Under the pieces are notes generated by a model that had not been told where the DNA came from, did no database searches, and saw only the letters and a program-made list of their open reading frames with translations. Positions 20,454-30,063 of a stretch of DNA of 31,131 bases are shown here, in pieces; the stretch's first letter is position 1, and every line of letters starts with the position of its first letter. Location: positions 1 through 31,131 of the forward strand of contig MLAK01000989.1 in the NCBI GenBank assembly GCA_001839685.1. Direction: 5' to 3'. Source of the DNA: Tritrichomonas foetus. Its lineage: Eukaryota; Parabasalia; Tritrichomonadida; Tritrichomonadidae. A program made the position numbers and the translations under genes.

Positions 20454-23400
20454 TTACAATGAACCTTCACTTTGTTCATCTGTTGCTGTGAGTAATTCAG
20501 GCGGATCAATTTGAGGGTTTGTAAAAAGATTCACAATAAATAACGAATCCAAATTTTCTGCGCTTTTCTCTCGACAAATCAAAAGAGTCCATGGCTCTTT
20601 GAAATCGTCAATTTGCCATTCCTCAGAAATTAAAGATGTAGATAATGGAATATTGATTATATTGTAGGGATCACCAACATATAATCGATCAATTTTTTGA
20701 CCATTTCCTTTTGCCAAATAAACCGCACATTCAACTTTTGCTCCACTTCTTTCAACCATAATTCTTACTTTTGTTGGTTTATGGAATCTAATTGTCCATT
20801 GTGGTAAAGATAAAGCACCATCTTCGGACATTGGACCACATCCATCATTTGGATCACCACCAAAAAGAGCACATTCAATTGAGTATTTGTGCCAGTGCTT
20901 ATTAGGTAAAACACAAACACCAATTCTTGAGAAATTTAATATGAAATCCTTATAACTTAACCAAAAGAATCCATCTCTGTTCGATGTATATTTCAGGAAG
21001 CTCTTTATTCGATTATCCCAATTCTTGTTGTCTTCATTGGACCAGTCACCTTTCCAATCAAATTCGCTGTTGGTAGATTTCAATCTTAACAATTTATTTC
21101 CACCGGCTGAAACAACTTTAACAACAACAAAAGTTTTCCCAAATGGTATCCCATGTGAATTTTCTTCATTATCTTTTCCAGATATTGATGTTGCGCAAAT
21201 AAAACCATCTTTATTCCATTCTATCAAACTTCTCCACAGTTGTCCATTTTGAGCTTTTTCTTGCCATTCTAAATAGTTTAAATTAACAGAAATTGGATAG
21301 CCCCCAGTTAAATGATATAACATTGTATGCGAGTTTCCACAACTTATCGCAGAAAAGCTTCCAACACATTTGGCGTAAGCTTTTTCAATGATTGGTGCAA
21401 ACCATGTCGAGTTTTCTTGTTGATATGAAGTTGGACGAATAAAAAGCGGAATATTGGAAAGATTATAAGGAATTTTTGTATCAACTGTCACAGGAACTAT
21501 TCTTCCCATCATATTAAATCGAACACATTGAATACCAGTTGAATTATCATCAATATTGAACTCAAAAAGTTTTTTAAGAACTTCTTCATTTATAGAAATT
21601 GCCATAATAGAAGCAACAAGATAAGAGTCCTCAATTTTGTTCCCCTCTTCAAAAGAACTCATTATTTGATCTCTAGAAGAAAAATTCTTGGGAAGCATTG
21701 GGTTCTTAACATTCATATCAATATATTGCCAAAATGTTGAATTGCCATACAGTTGACTATCTTCTGGAATAGGTAAAATTGGGGAAAAATCCGGGTCTGT
21801 GAATCGAAATCCATCCACTTTATATCTATTGATAAAGCTCCGATATTTTTCAGAATATCTCTTGTAGTCGTATGAAATATTGTCAATTCGCCGAAAATCA
21901 TTTTCATCTCTTTGTTCTTGCCTGATTTCACTCATAAATCGTCTTCTATTATTATTATGAATATAATCAAACTCAGGGATACTATCTAAATTAATTCCAC
22001 CTGAAACACTTGGGCGCATATTAGTTAGACTTGAACCATAGTTTGATGATGCACTTTTGTCATTTTCATTCGTATTATTTGATAAAATAGGCTGTGGTCG
22101 CAATTGAAAATGATATTTCTGTGGTGGTGGAAGGGGATCTTCTTGTTGTTTTGAATGTTTTTGTTCTTGTGCATTTGATTGAATTTTAGGCTTTTCTGGT
22201 GATTGAATTGGTGTTTGTGATACATGGCTTTCAATATCGTTATTTTCACTCCTTTTATGTGACTTCCTTCTTTTTGGGCTCCTTTTTGGTTTTAAACTAT
22301 TAGGTGGAGTTTTACGTCCACTTTCTTTCTCTTTTTTAGCAGAATTATATTCAATTTCTTTGTTATCTCCATTTTCATTCTTTATTTCAGTTTCAATTTT
22401 ATCATTTTCTGCTTTTTCATTCATAATTTTATTAATTATCTTTTCATTTTCTTGTTCCATGTTTGAAATTGGCTCATTCTTATTATTATTCTCGATAGAA
22501 TCAATTTTAGTTGGATTATTATCTTGGTCTTTGTTTTGGTTATTATTATTATCTTTGTTTTGACTATTATCTTGTTCTTTTTTAATTTTACTATCATCAA
22601 ATAAATTGAAATACATTCTTTTGTTTTCATTTTCTTCTGTTTTTCTGTCTTGTTCTTGAGCAGCATCTTTTATGCTTTTATTCTTAAATTGTAACATTTC
22701 ATAAAGTTCAAAAATTTGTCTTCTTTCTGAGAAATTCCAATCAATTTCTCTACTTAAAAAGTCGCATCTTTCATTAATTCCGGTAAAATAATCAATCAAT
22801 ACTAAACGATCATAATAAAATGCAACTTCAGCATTAATATAAAGTTGTCCTTTACATGCCATTACAAATCTGACGAAGTTCAAATCTTTGTTACTCATAT
22901 AATCTAAACGTTTTTTGTAATTTGTAAAATCATTTTCATACAATTCGTCATCTTTAAGTTCTTTCATTTTTATATGAAAACTATCCGATACTAGTTTCAA
23001 CGTTGTCTCAACTACTTCATCAGGCGAATAATCCAGTGATTCCATTGTTCGAGAATCTAACCTGAATATTAATGCAAGTGTTAAAAACGATAAGATAACA
23101 ATAGACCCACTTGTTGCCATTGCACCAAACTGAGGAGCAAAAAAGAAAACAGAAGCAAACAGTCCCCAAATCCAAGCTGAACAGAAAGTTAAAATATATG
23201 ACACGTTAAAGAACCACAAGTCTGATAAAACTTGACCATAGTATCTCATTATTGGGAAGAAGAATGATGATAAAACAAGAATATCAGTATTAGTATTTGC
23301 AACAATGTATGAAAATACTGAAAGAATAGAAATAATATAAACTACACATAAAATAGTAGATAAAATTGTAAAAGTACTCTTCAAAAAAATCACAATAAAA

Positions 23401-25601
23401 ACAATAATTGCTGCACATGAAATAATTAAGCAAGCTAAACAAATTGTTGCATTTCTTCCCCATTCCCAATTTTGAATTTGGAGAAAATAAAGCATGGCAA
23501 CACCAAAACATAAGAATGCAAAAATAAAGGCAATGACAACAGCAAAAAACTTTTCATCAATAATAAAGATAGCAATAAAAGCTACAACAAACACAAGACC
23601 AGATGGTATCACAATTATCAATAATTGCGCTAGTTCAAGTGTCCAGTTATTCTTTTTTACCCAAATAAAAGAAAAAACAAAGCATTCAACGGTGATACTT
23701 AACAAGAGAACAGAAAGTCCAATAATCATTCCAAAACTAGCTATTATTGATCCACCAAACGCAAAATCAGTAACAATAGTTGTCATCAACATCACGAATG
23801 GAAATCCCATGAAATTTTTTAGATTGAAATGTGCTATGCAAAACATAATAAATGACGTTATCATCATAATAAAACTCATTATAATAAATCCTACGAGTCT
23901 ATATGGACAAAACACGGCTGGTATTGCAACAATACAAACAAATGAAATAAATGTCATCACAGTGAATACAATTAGTGTATTTTCTACATTTGTTAATTTA
24001 AATGTTTTAATTGCTTTTGCTAATTCTTCTTCAGGGGTGACAAAAGAAAAGTTAATGCTTTTTAATATAATAATCAAACCAGCTAGAGAAAATACAAACA
24101 TGAAGGCAGGAAATGCAATGCATTTTATATATATTGAATCATTGATACCTTTCCAAAGAACCGTAAATAATAAAAAGGTAATTGATGAAGCAACATACAA
24201 AATTCCTGAAAGCCAATGCATTTCACCTTTATCAAATTTCAAATATATAGTAGCAGTTGAACAAATAGAAAAACATATTGATAATACAATTAATCCAATA
24301 ACAGCATCCCTTTGTGTCATATTCAGAGGAAGCATTTCAAAATCATCATTCCAAATTAAAAACAAATCAACTAAGATGGCAGCAGTTATAACAACCCAAC
24401 AAATACAAGATACCAGAAATTCTGAAAGCTTTGTAATTTTATGATCAGGTGAAAGTAGTCTTAATTGTGCAACAATTTGGTCAATTGGCTCTTCATCTTC
24501 TTGCATTGTATGAACAAGATTAAATTTATTATATTTTCGTGCAACACTCCAAAATCCTTTTAAAAATTGGATTAACATAAATGATCCAATAATTAAATAT
24601 AAAAATCCATGTCCAGTGAACCAAAATCTTGCCGAAAATGTAACAGCAACAGCTTTGACAATATATGACAGGAATAAAATCGAAAAAAATTGAAAAGTTG
24701 TTGGTGAAGTAATCTGATAATTAATTAATAAAAGATCAACAAGAAATGATGCAATTGCTGTTCCATATGTTGCTTTATTTCGAAATAAAAGCGCAAAAGC
24801 ACCATTGGTGATAATAGAAATGAAAGAAATTGCAATAAGCCAAAGATGATTCAATTTATCATCACCTGTAATCCATTGTTTATCAGTTTCACTTTTATTA
24901 TCATTATTATTCACACTCTTATTACCATCATTCTTTTCATTGCTATTTAAATTTGTCTTTATATTTTCATGATCATAGGAAATGTCATTTTTGTAATTTT
25001 TATAGAAGTTGATGAATTTTTCTTGTTCCTCTTCAGTTGAACAGAAAGAAGCATCAATTTTTCTTCTTGATAGACAACTTCCTATTGCGAAAACCAGTAA
25101 AGATGGCCATAAAAGAATATAGCCTGCGGCCATCCATGATTGTGGCTCCATCATCAATGCAACACAGATGCTAAGTGCAACAACTAGGAAAATATCAACA
25201 CCAATTACAATTTTGTGGTACTTTGATGCTTTAAAACCACAACTTCGAAAATCTAAGCATATCCATAGAAATAAAATCAAACAATTTGGACAAACTGCTA
25301 CAATCAAACCAAGAACTCGAGGTTGAACAAAAATGGCTGTAATTATTCCAAACGCGATAAATAGAATAAATGGAAGAATGAAGAAAATCCACCAAAGTAT
25401 AATAAATGCTTTTGTTTTTGTTTCTTTATCTTTATATTTCGTTCTGATTCTCACTGCAGCCGTTTGAAATGGCCTCCAATCAAAATAATTATGCATTATC
25501 AAAACCCACCCAATAAAAACCGCTATAATTGGAACACTGAACGAAATACCAATTATCATGAATGTTTGTTGATCGAAACCTGCGTCAATCGTAACATTCA
25601 T
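20454..25601 (-). CDS. DEK1-like multi-pass transmembrane calpain homologue, catalytic residues lost
   Basis: Protein of 1,715 residues from ATG 25601; the open frame extends to a TTG at 25640. About 22-24 hydrophobic segments fill residues 11-845, with charged loops near 205-270, 385-415 and 535-565. A soluble arm (about 850-985) is followed by an N/K/Q/E-rich low-complexity linker (about 990-1170). A calpain-like CysPc domain lies at about 1255-1550, and a C2-like beta-sandwich ends the protein (WTIRFHKPTKVRIMVERSG). This is the plant DEK1 (phytocalpain) layout. At the catalytic positions, Cys is Ser1326 (EDSYLVAS), His is Lys1489 (GKTFVVV) and Asn is Ser1509 (LRLKSTNSEFDW, where calpains have RNPWG). 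A proteolytic role is therefore unlikely; mechanosensing, scaffolding or a pseudoenzyme role is inferred. A CCTTT lies 28 bases before the ATG. The calpain relationship is firm. Confidence 0.87.
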   Translation of the reverse strand: MNVTIDAGFDQQTFMIIGISFSVPIIAVFIGWVLIMHNYFDWRPFQTAAVRIRTKYKDKETKTKAFIILWWIFFILPFILFIAFGIITAIFVQPRVLGLIVAVCPNCLILFLWICLDFRSCGFKASKYHKIVIGVDIFLVVALSICVALMMEPQSWMAAGYILLWPSLLVFAIGSCLSRRKIDASFCSTEEEQEKFINFYKNYKNDISYDHENIKTNLNSNEKNDGNKSVNNNDNKSETDKQWITGDDKLNHLWLIAISFISIITNGAFALLFRNKATYGTAIASFLVDLLLINYQITSPTTFQFFSILFLSYIVKAVAVTFSARFWFTGHGFLYLIIGSFMLIQFLKGFWSVARKYNKFNLVHTMQEDEEPIDQIVAQLRLLSPDHKITKLSEFLVSCICWVVITAAILVDLFLIWNDDFEMLPLNMTQRDAVIGLIVLSICFSICSTATIYLKFDKGEMHWLSGILYVASSITFLLFTVLWKGINDSIYIKCIAFPAFMFVFSLAGLIIILKSINFSFVTPEEELAKAIKTFKLTNVENTLIVFTVMTFISFVCIVAIPAVFCPYRLVGFIIMSFIMMITSFIMFCIAHFNLKNFMGFPFVMLMTTIVTDFAFGGSIIASFGMIIGLSVLLLSITVECFVFSFIWVKKNNWTLELAQLLIIVIPSGLVFVVAFIAIFIIDEKFFAVVIAFIFAFLCFGVAMLYFLQIQNWEWGRNATICLACLIISCAAIIVFIVIFLKSTFTILSTILCVVYIISILSVFSYIVANTNTDILVLSSFFFPIMRYYGQVLSDLWFFNVSYILTFCSAWIWGLFASVFFFAPQFGAMATSGSIVILSFLTLALIFRLDSRTMESLDYSPDEVVETTLKLVSDSFHIKMKELKDDELYENDFTNYKKRLDYMSNKDLNFVRFVMACKGQLYINAEVAFYYDRLVLIDYFTGINERCDFLSREIDWNFSERRQIFELYEMLQFKNKSIKDAAQEQDRKTEENENKRMYFNLFDDSKIKKEQDNSQNKDNNNNQNKDQDNNPTKIDSIENNNKNEPISNMEQENEKIINKIMNEKAENDKIETEIKNENGDNKEIEYNSAKKEKESGRKTPPNSLKPKRSPKRRKSHKRSENNDIESHVSQTPIQSPEKPKIQSNAQEQKHSKQQEDPLPPPQKYHFQLRPQPILSNNTNENDKSASSNYGSSLTNMRPSVSGGINLDSIPEFDYIHNNNRRRFMSEIRQEQRDENDFRRIDNISYDYKRYSEKYRSFINRYKVDGFRFTDPDFSPILPIPEDSQLYGNSTFWQYIDMNVKNPMLPKNFSSRDQIMSSFEEGNKIEDSYLVASIMAISINEEVLKKLFEFNIDDNSTGIQCVRFNMMGRIVPVTVDTKIPYNLSNIPLFIRPTSYQQENSTWFAPIIEKAYAKCVGSFSAISCGNSHTMLYHLTGGYPISVNLNYLEWQEKAQNGQLWRSLIEWNKDGFICATSISGKDNEENSHGIPFGKTFVVVKVVSAGGNKLLRLKSTNSEFDWKGDWSNEDNKNWDNRIKSFLKYTSNRDGFFWLSYKDFILNFSRIGVCVLPNKHWHKYSIECALFGGDPNDGCGPMSEDGALSLPQWTIRFHKPTKVRIMVERSGAKVECAVYLAKGNGQKIDRLYVGDPYNIINIPLSTSLISEEWQIDDFKEPWTLLICREKSAENLDSLFIVNLFTNPQIDPPELLTATDEQSEGSL

Positions 25602-25982
25602 AAAAAAGATTTTTTTGGGTTTTGAAAGGATTTGAATCAAATTGAAAGAAAGTAATACATTTGCCCACTTTTTGGCAATTTATAGAAACGTATTTTTTTT
25701 TGTGAGACTTTTTGAGAGAACTGTTTGCCATTTTTTCTTACATTGAAAAAGTTTTGAAGATGGCAGATCAGAATTGACCTTATTCTTGAAATCTGATCGT
25801 TTGTATAAATTCAATTTATATTTGGTCCTATATAAAATGATATCTCACTCTTGTGGATTAATATTGAGCATGATGGAAAAAGCTCTAAATATTAATGAAT
25901 TCTAGAAAATCAAAATAAGATACTTTTAAATGGCATTTATATTTTCATTTCAATCTAAATGTTGGATATCTGATTTCTAAAT
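25602..25982. other. calpain promoter region / RCC1 downstream gap
   Basis: 381 AT-rich bases with no gene. On the minus strand CCTTT at 25625-25629 lies 28 bases upstream of the calpain ATG. A 7-bp inverted repeat GATCAGA/TCTGATC spans about 25765-25800; it is short enough to be chance. Confidence 0.4.
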
Positions 25983-28052
25983 TTAGAATTTCAACTTCCC
26001 CTTTTTCTTTGAAATTGGATTTAACAGTAAAGAAGAGTTATTTTTAGCTAGAATTAATAAATCACCAATTTTTTTCCACAAGCAATTTGTCATGAAATTA
26101 AAACTAAAATGATTCAAAAAAACAGAAAACATTTCTTGACTGACATTTCGATACTCTATGTATTCTAAAATAGAAGAATCAAATGTACTTCCTTCCTCTT
26201 CTATCAAATCGTACATAAATCCCATAAACGAATCTTCATCTTCAAGGACTAATTTATTTTCGAATAAAATCTCTGATAATTCTTTCGATCCAAGTCTTTT
26301 TAAATCAGATAAATGTGTTTTTAATAAAATATAAAAATTACTACAAATGAAATTCTTTGTTGATTGATGAATTTTGGTATAAAAGCTTTTTTCAAATCGT
26401 ATTTTATCAAATATATTGTCAATTTTTTGGGTAATAAATGAATCGCAAAATGTAGATTGATGAATACTTGTAGACTTGTTATCAGTTGATTGAATGATTC
26501 GAAGTAATACTTCATTTCCGAGTTTTTCTGCAATAATCTCAAAAACTATTAAATCCAATTCATTCATTTTAACTTTTTCTCCTTTTGCAAGCTTCTGTAA
26601 ATAATGTAGAATTTTGCGATAGTATTCATGATAATTATCAATATAAAATATCTGTTTCGACTTATTTTCATAATTTAATAAAGATTTAAATTGCTCTAAA
26701 AAATTTGGCAAAAACAAATCAATTTTAAATGTAGAAATAGTTGGATCTACTCTATAAAGATGAGAAATTGTGGGAGATATAAAATCAGCAAGAATTCGTG
26801 GCATATTAATAATCTCTTCATCAATAATTATTTGAAAGTTATCATACAATTTATCTACAATTCCAAAATTTCCCAAAGAATTGTTTTCATTCATATCAGA
26901 TTGAATATTCTGAATAATTGGTTCATTGAATTCCAATGAATTAGTAAGATTGTGAATTCCATTTGATGATATCATTATATCATATAATTTTTGGTTTTGA
27001 TAAATTTGTCTAAAATTAGTTTTTCTTTTTTTAAGTATTTTTTGATTTTTACCTTGTGTTGATATTTGATAAAAATTACCTCCAGCTAATGGGAATTCAC
27101 TTTTTTGGTAGAGAGTTGAATATTGCCCACAGTAAACTTCTTTAATATCTCTAAGAGCTGTTTTTGTTGGACTTAAAACATTCTTTTTATGAATTAACAT
27201 TAACTGACCATAATAATTATAGCCAGTTGTCCATACGCAATGATTAGAATCCAAAAATACCGAAAATGAATCACCTGTTGAAAAACTTTGTATTGTAGCG
27301 GGTTGAGAAAAATTAGGTAATTTAATAAAAAGTTCTTTTACATTAATATTATTCCCAATGCCAAGTTGTCCAGATTTATTATCCCCCCAAACATAAATTT
27401 CATTCCTAAAAGTCAAAGCAAGAAGATGGTTTTTAAATCCTGATATTTTTTGAAATAAAATTTTTTCATTCGCAAATTGTGGAATAACTTGAAATTCCTC
27501 CCTATTTTTACAGTTCACATCAAAAAGTACTTCTCCTCTTCCATATAATATCCCATTTTCTGCTAGAAGAATTGATGTATTATTTTCAATTGAAACAATT
27601 TCAATGATTTTTTGATTTGGTTGAATTTGATGTTGTTTGGTGTTTTGACCATCCAATGATATTTCATAAATAGTATTACTTTCTCCAATAGCATATGGAG
27701 TTACTGATCCATGAATAGATACACATTTCTCATTAATTGGAACTTTGACAAAAGGTGTTTTTGTTTCAAATGAAGCAATATAAACTGTTCCATCATTTTT
27801 AAGAAATAACGTATAACCATTGTAACCACATTTAACACTTTTAATATCGGAAAGCCCATCAATCTGAAGAGGGTTTTTAAACAATCCTCTTTTCGGAAGC
27901 CCAATTTTGCCATCAAAATTATTACCAATTCCATATACATTACCATCTTTTTTAATATAAACACAACAATTTGATCCACATGAAAAATTTATTAATTGAT
28001 CAAAATCGAAATCACTTGGGAATAATTGTACTCCAGCTGAAGCAAATTTCAT
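25983..28052 (-). CDS. RCC1-repeat protein with trichomonad BTB-like and BACK-like C-terminal region
   Basis: 689 residues from ATG 28052. The N-terminal half (about 15-330) has RCC1-type beta-propeller repeats, seen as VYGIGNNFDGKIGL, VWGDNKSGQLGIGNN and VWTTGYNYYGQL with regular hydrophobic strands between. RCC1 propellers serve as GTPase exchange factors or as protein or chromatin binding platforms. The C-terminal half (about 400-640) has the pattern FQIIIDEEIINMPRILADF, SPTISHLYRVDPTI and a later KLGNEVLL. I recognise this as the divergent BTB-like module very common in Trichomonas and Tritrichomonas proteins. It is followed by a helical BACK-like stretch. RCC1-BTB fusions elsewhere are cullin-3 adaptors; that role here is inferred. 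No signal peptide or membrane span. Stop overlaps TAAA. Confidence 0.85.
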   Translation of the reverse strand: MKFASAGVQLFPSDFDFDQLINFSCGSNCCVYIKKDGNVYGIGNNFDGKIGLPKRGLFKNPLQIDGLSDIKSVKCGYNGYTLFLKNDGTVYIASFETKTPFVKVPINEKCVSIHGSVTPYAIGESNTIYEISLDGQNTKQHQIQPNQKIIEIVSIENNTSILLAENGILYGRGEVLFDVNCKNREEFQVIPQFANEKILFQKISGFKNHLLALTFRNEIYVWGDNKSGQLGIGNNINVKELFIKLPNFSQPATIQSFSTGDSFSVFLDSNHCVWTTGYNYYGQLMLIHKKNVLSPTKTALRDIKEVYCGQYSTLYQKSEFPLAGGNFYQISTQGKNQKILKKRKTNFRQIYQNQKLYDIMISSNGIHNLTNSLEFNEPIIQNIQSDMNENNSLGNFGIVDKLYDNFQIIIDEEIINMPRILADFISPTISHLYRVDPTISTFKIDLFLPNFLEQFKSLLNYENKSKQIFYIDNYHEYYRKILHYLQKLAKGEKVKMNELDLIVFEIIAEKLGNEVLLRIIQSTDNKSTSIHQSTFCDSFITQKIDNIFDKIRFEKSFYTKIHQSTKNFICSNFYILLKTHLSDLKRLGSKELSEILFENKLVLEDEDSFMGFMYDLIEEEGSTFDSSILEYIEYRNVSQEMFSVFLNHFSFNFMTNCLWKKIGDLLILAKNNSSLLLNPISKKKGKLKF

Positions 28053-28062
28053 AATATTTCAT

Positions 28063-28070
28063 AAAAGTGA
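28063..28070 (-). promoter_or_regulatory. initiator-like TCACTTTT
   Basis: On the minus strand TCACTTTT fits the Trichomonas initiator TCA(Y)(W), with the A at 28068, 16 bases before the RCC1/BTB ATG. Trichomonad initiators lie this close to start codons, so it is a plausible transcription start. Confidence 0.45.
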
Positions 28071-28208
28071 CAACGGTTTTTTAGAGGGGAAACATATTTT
28101 TAATTTCTTCGATCAGCAACCATCATGAAACATAAATTTTGATGGGTTCATACAAAAATATTATTTATAAACCAAGACCGATGTGTAAATTTCCATATCA
28201 AGAAAAAT

Positions 28209-28495
28209 AATATGATACCCCAAAATCGTATACTTTTCCCCTTTTGACGACCATTTTGCCAAAAAACGTACGATAACATATTGAATAAAATACGTTATTT
28301 ACCGAAAAATATCAGAAAATGATCATAACTCGCCGAGAAATGATTTTCTATTCGATACCTTTTACACGATTATTCGCCTTTGCATGCACAGCAAAATAGC
28401 TCTTTTCCACTAAAAACATCGATCGCAAAAAAAATTGAAATCCTTTCATCATTATACACAGATGTTTTCTTGTTTCGTATTTTGGGGCACATATT
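28209..28495. mobile_element. possible 287-bp MITE-like element
   Basis: The left end reads AATATGATACCCCAAAAT and the right end, on the other strand, AATATGTGCCCCAAAAT: 15 shared bases with one gap, in inverted orientation. No clear target-site duplication is visible in the flanks. Alternatively two unrelated AT-rich words met by chance. Confidence 0.3.
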
Positions 28496-29250
28496 TTTAA
28501 ACACGTACAAAAACATATAATCGGTAATTCAACGAAAATTAGATTTTTTGGGACACTTTATCTGACATTAATCGTCTAAAAAAACGACCTTCAAACAAAA
28601 TTTACCAAGTACCTCAAGTGAAATTAATCTAAATGAGATGTGTTCTATATGTTGCAAAAATAAAAAAATTCGCGCCAAAAATGGAATCATTTACATTTCT
28701 CAATAATTTTTATTCAAAGGAAATTCAAAAGTTATTTCTGGAAATAGAAATTATCGCGTCAAATATAATTCTATATTTCAGTTAGAGCCGAAAATAAAAA
28801 AATAGCCACAAATCATCAAAATAGCGGTTTTCATTTTTTCTTGTTTTTGTGTTTTATCCTTATATTTCTTAATAGCAACGCGTGAATTATATGCTGATAT
28901 ACGTTTTTAAGTCAGAAAACTTGTTGTTATTTCTTCATTGATAATTTTATTGACTACTGAATTTTCACTTTTAATCCATCCAAGTTGGTGAGGTAAATTT
29001 GCTCAAAATTACATCGAAAAAGTCGATATTATTTTGCTTTTCTTTAATTTTAGATATTATCATTTAATTTTCTAAGAAGTCAAATATAATATATTATCTG
29101 GTGATGTAATACAATCTTACAATCAATATATTGAATGAAAATCATCAATAAATTATCGTTATTTTTCCTTTTAGTTATTATCAAGTCGTGAAATGTTATT
29201 TCGTTTATTAATTAATGGTTTCTTTATTTACCTATTTTGTTGCAGTATAA

Positions 29251-29556
29251 TTTTTAATCGTTATTGGACAAATATCGATTAACAAATCGTTCACTAATAG
29301 TATCAAATTAGAGAAATACCTTTTCCACTTTTTTTGGGTGGTGTGTTTTTCTCCAGCCTCGCATGCACCTAATTTTAATGTTGAACGTGATCATACTGCA
29401 TCAATGTTTCTTTATACAATTCTTTTTACTTCTACTCTTGCACCTAATCATCATCAACTAAAAAATCATGTAAAAATTCGTACAAATATCGATATAACTT
29501 GGAGATTTATATTTGTTTCACAAGATAAAATAAAGCATTCATTGGTTCAACAATAA
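29251..29556 (+). pseudogene. 101-codon open frame without ATG start, unrecognised
   Basis: Open from just after TAA at 29248-29250 to TAA at 29554-29556, with the first Met only at codon 51. Includes VVCFSPASHAPNFNVERDHT. The same frame is again protein-like, between stops, at 29728-29839 (MLKVRRYESRRRSDMPISGL). On the minus strand an overlapping frame (29507-29722, reading FAKSFHYDNSGSYRTNMPKN) is also protein-like, so the coding strand is uncertain. No family recognised; a decayed mobile-element or gene fragment is possible. Confidence 0.22.
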
Positions 29557-29557
29557 A

Positions 29558-29571
29558 ATCCTCGCGAGGAT
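29558..29571. repeat. 14-bp perfect palindrome with CGCG core
   Basis: ATCCTCGCGAGGAT is its own reverse complement and GC-richer than its surroundings. It follows the 29251-29556 open frame by one base. Function unknown. Confidence 0.7.
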
Positions 29572-30063
29572 CATTTTTTGGCATATTAGTTCTGTAAGAA
29601 CCAGAATTATCATAGTGAAACGACTTTGCAAACAATGAAAATCTCGTTTTTTTCCCTTTGAACATGAAATTGTTTGCTTGCAAAATCATGAACACAACTT
29701 CGAATAAATTTGGCATGTACAATTATTAACATGCTAAAAGTACGAAGATATGAAAGTAGGAGAAGAAGTGATATGCCAATTTCTGGATTAATCGCTTCAC
29801 GCCTGATCAATGCTCGGTCAAGACATCAATCGTTGATTTGAAAAAGATTCAATAAATACAATATTGTTAAGATACAACAAAAATGATGTTTACAACTTAA
29901 GCTATACATATTTATAAATAGACTTATATAAATATAGATGATGTCTCTCTCAATAATGATAATATTTAGAAATTTTCCATACGCTGTGATTTTATTAAGA
30001 CTTGAAAGAGATGAAAAATGATTTTTCTTGTTCTGGTTATAAAGGTAAAATCGAATTTAATTA

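Larger units (their letters stand above)
28053..29250. other. long non-coding or relic region
   Basis: About 1.2 kb with no gene that I can support. It contains the possible MITE at 28209-28495 and a 25-codon frame starting at 28319 (MIITRREMIFYSIP). Small CG-containing words such as CTCGCCGAG and ATCGATCG stand out against the AT-rich background. Confidence 0.4.

Noticed and set aside
23494..24444. 316-codon plus-strand frame inside the calpain gene
   Set aside because: It is antisense to the membrane-span region; its repetitive I/T/N composition is what reverse-complemented hydrophobic codons give.
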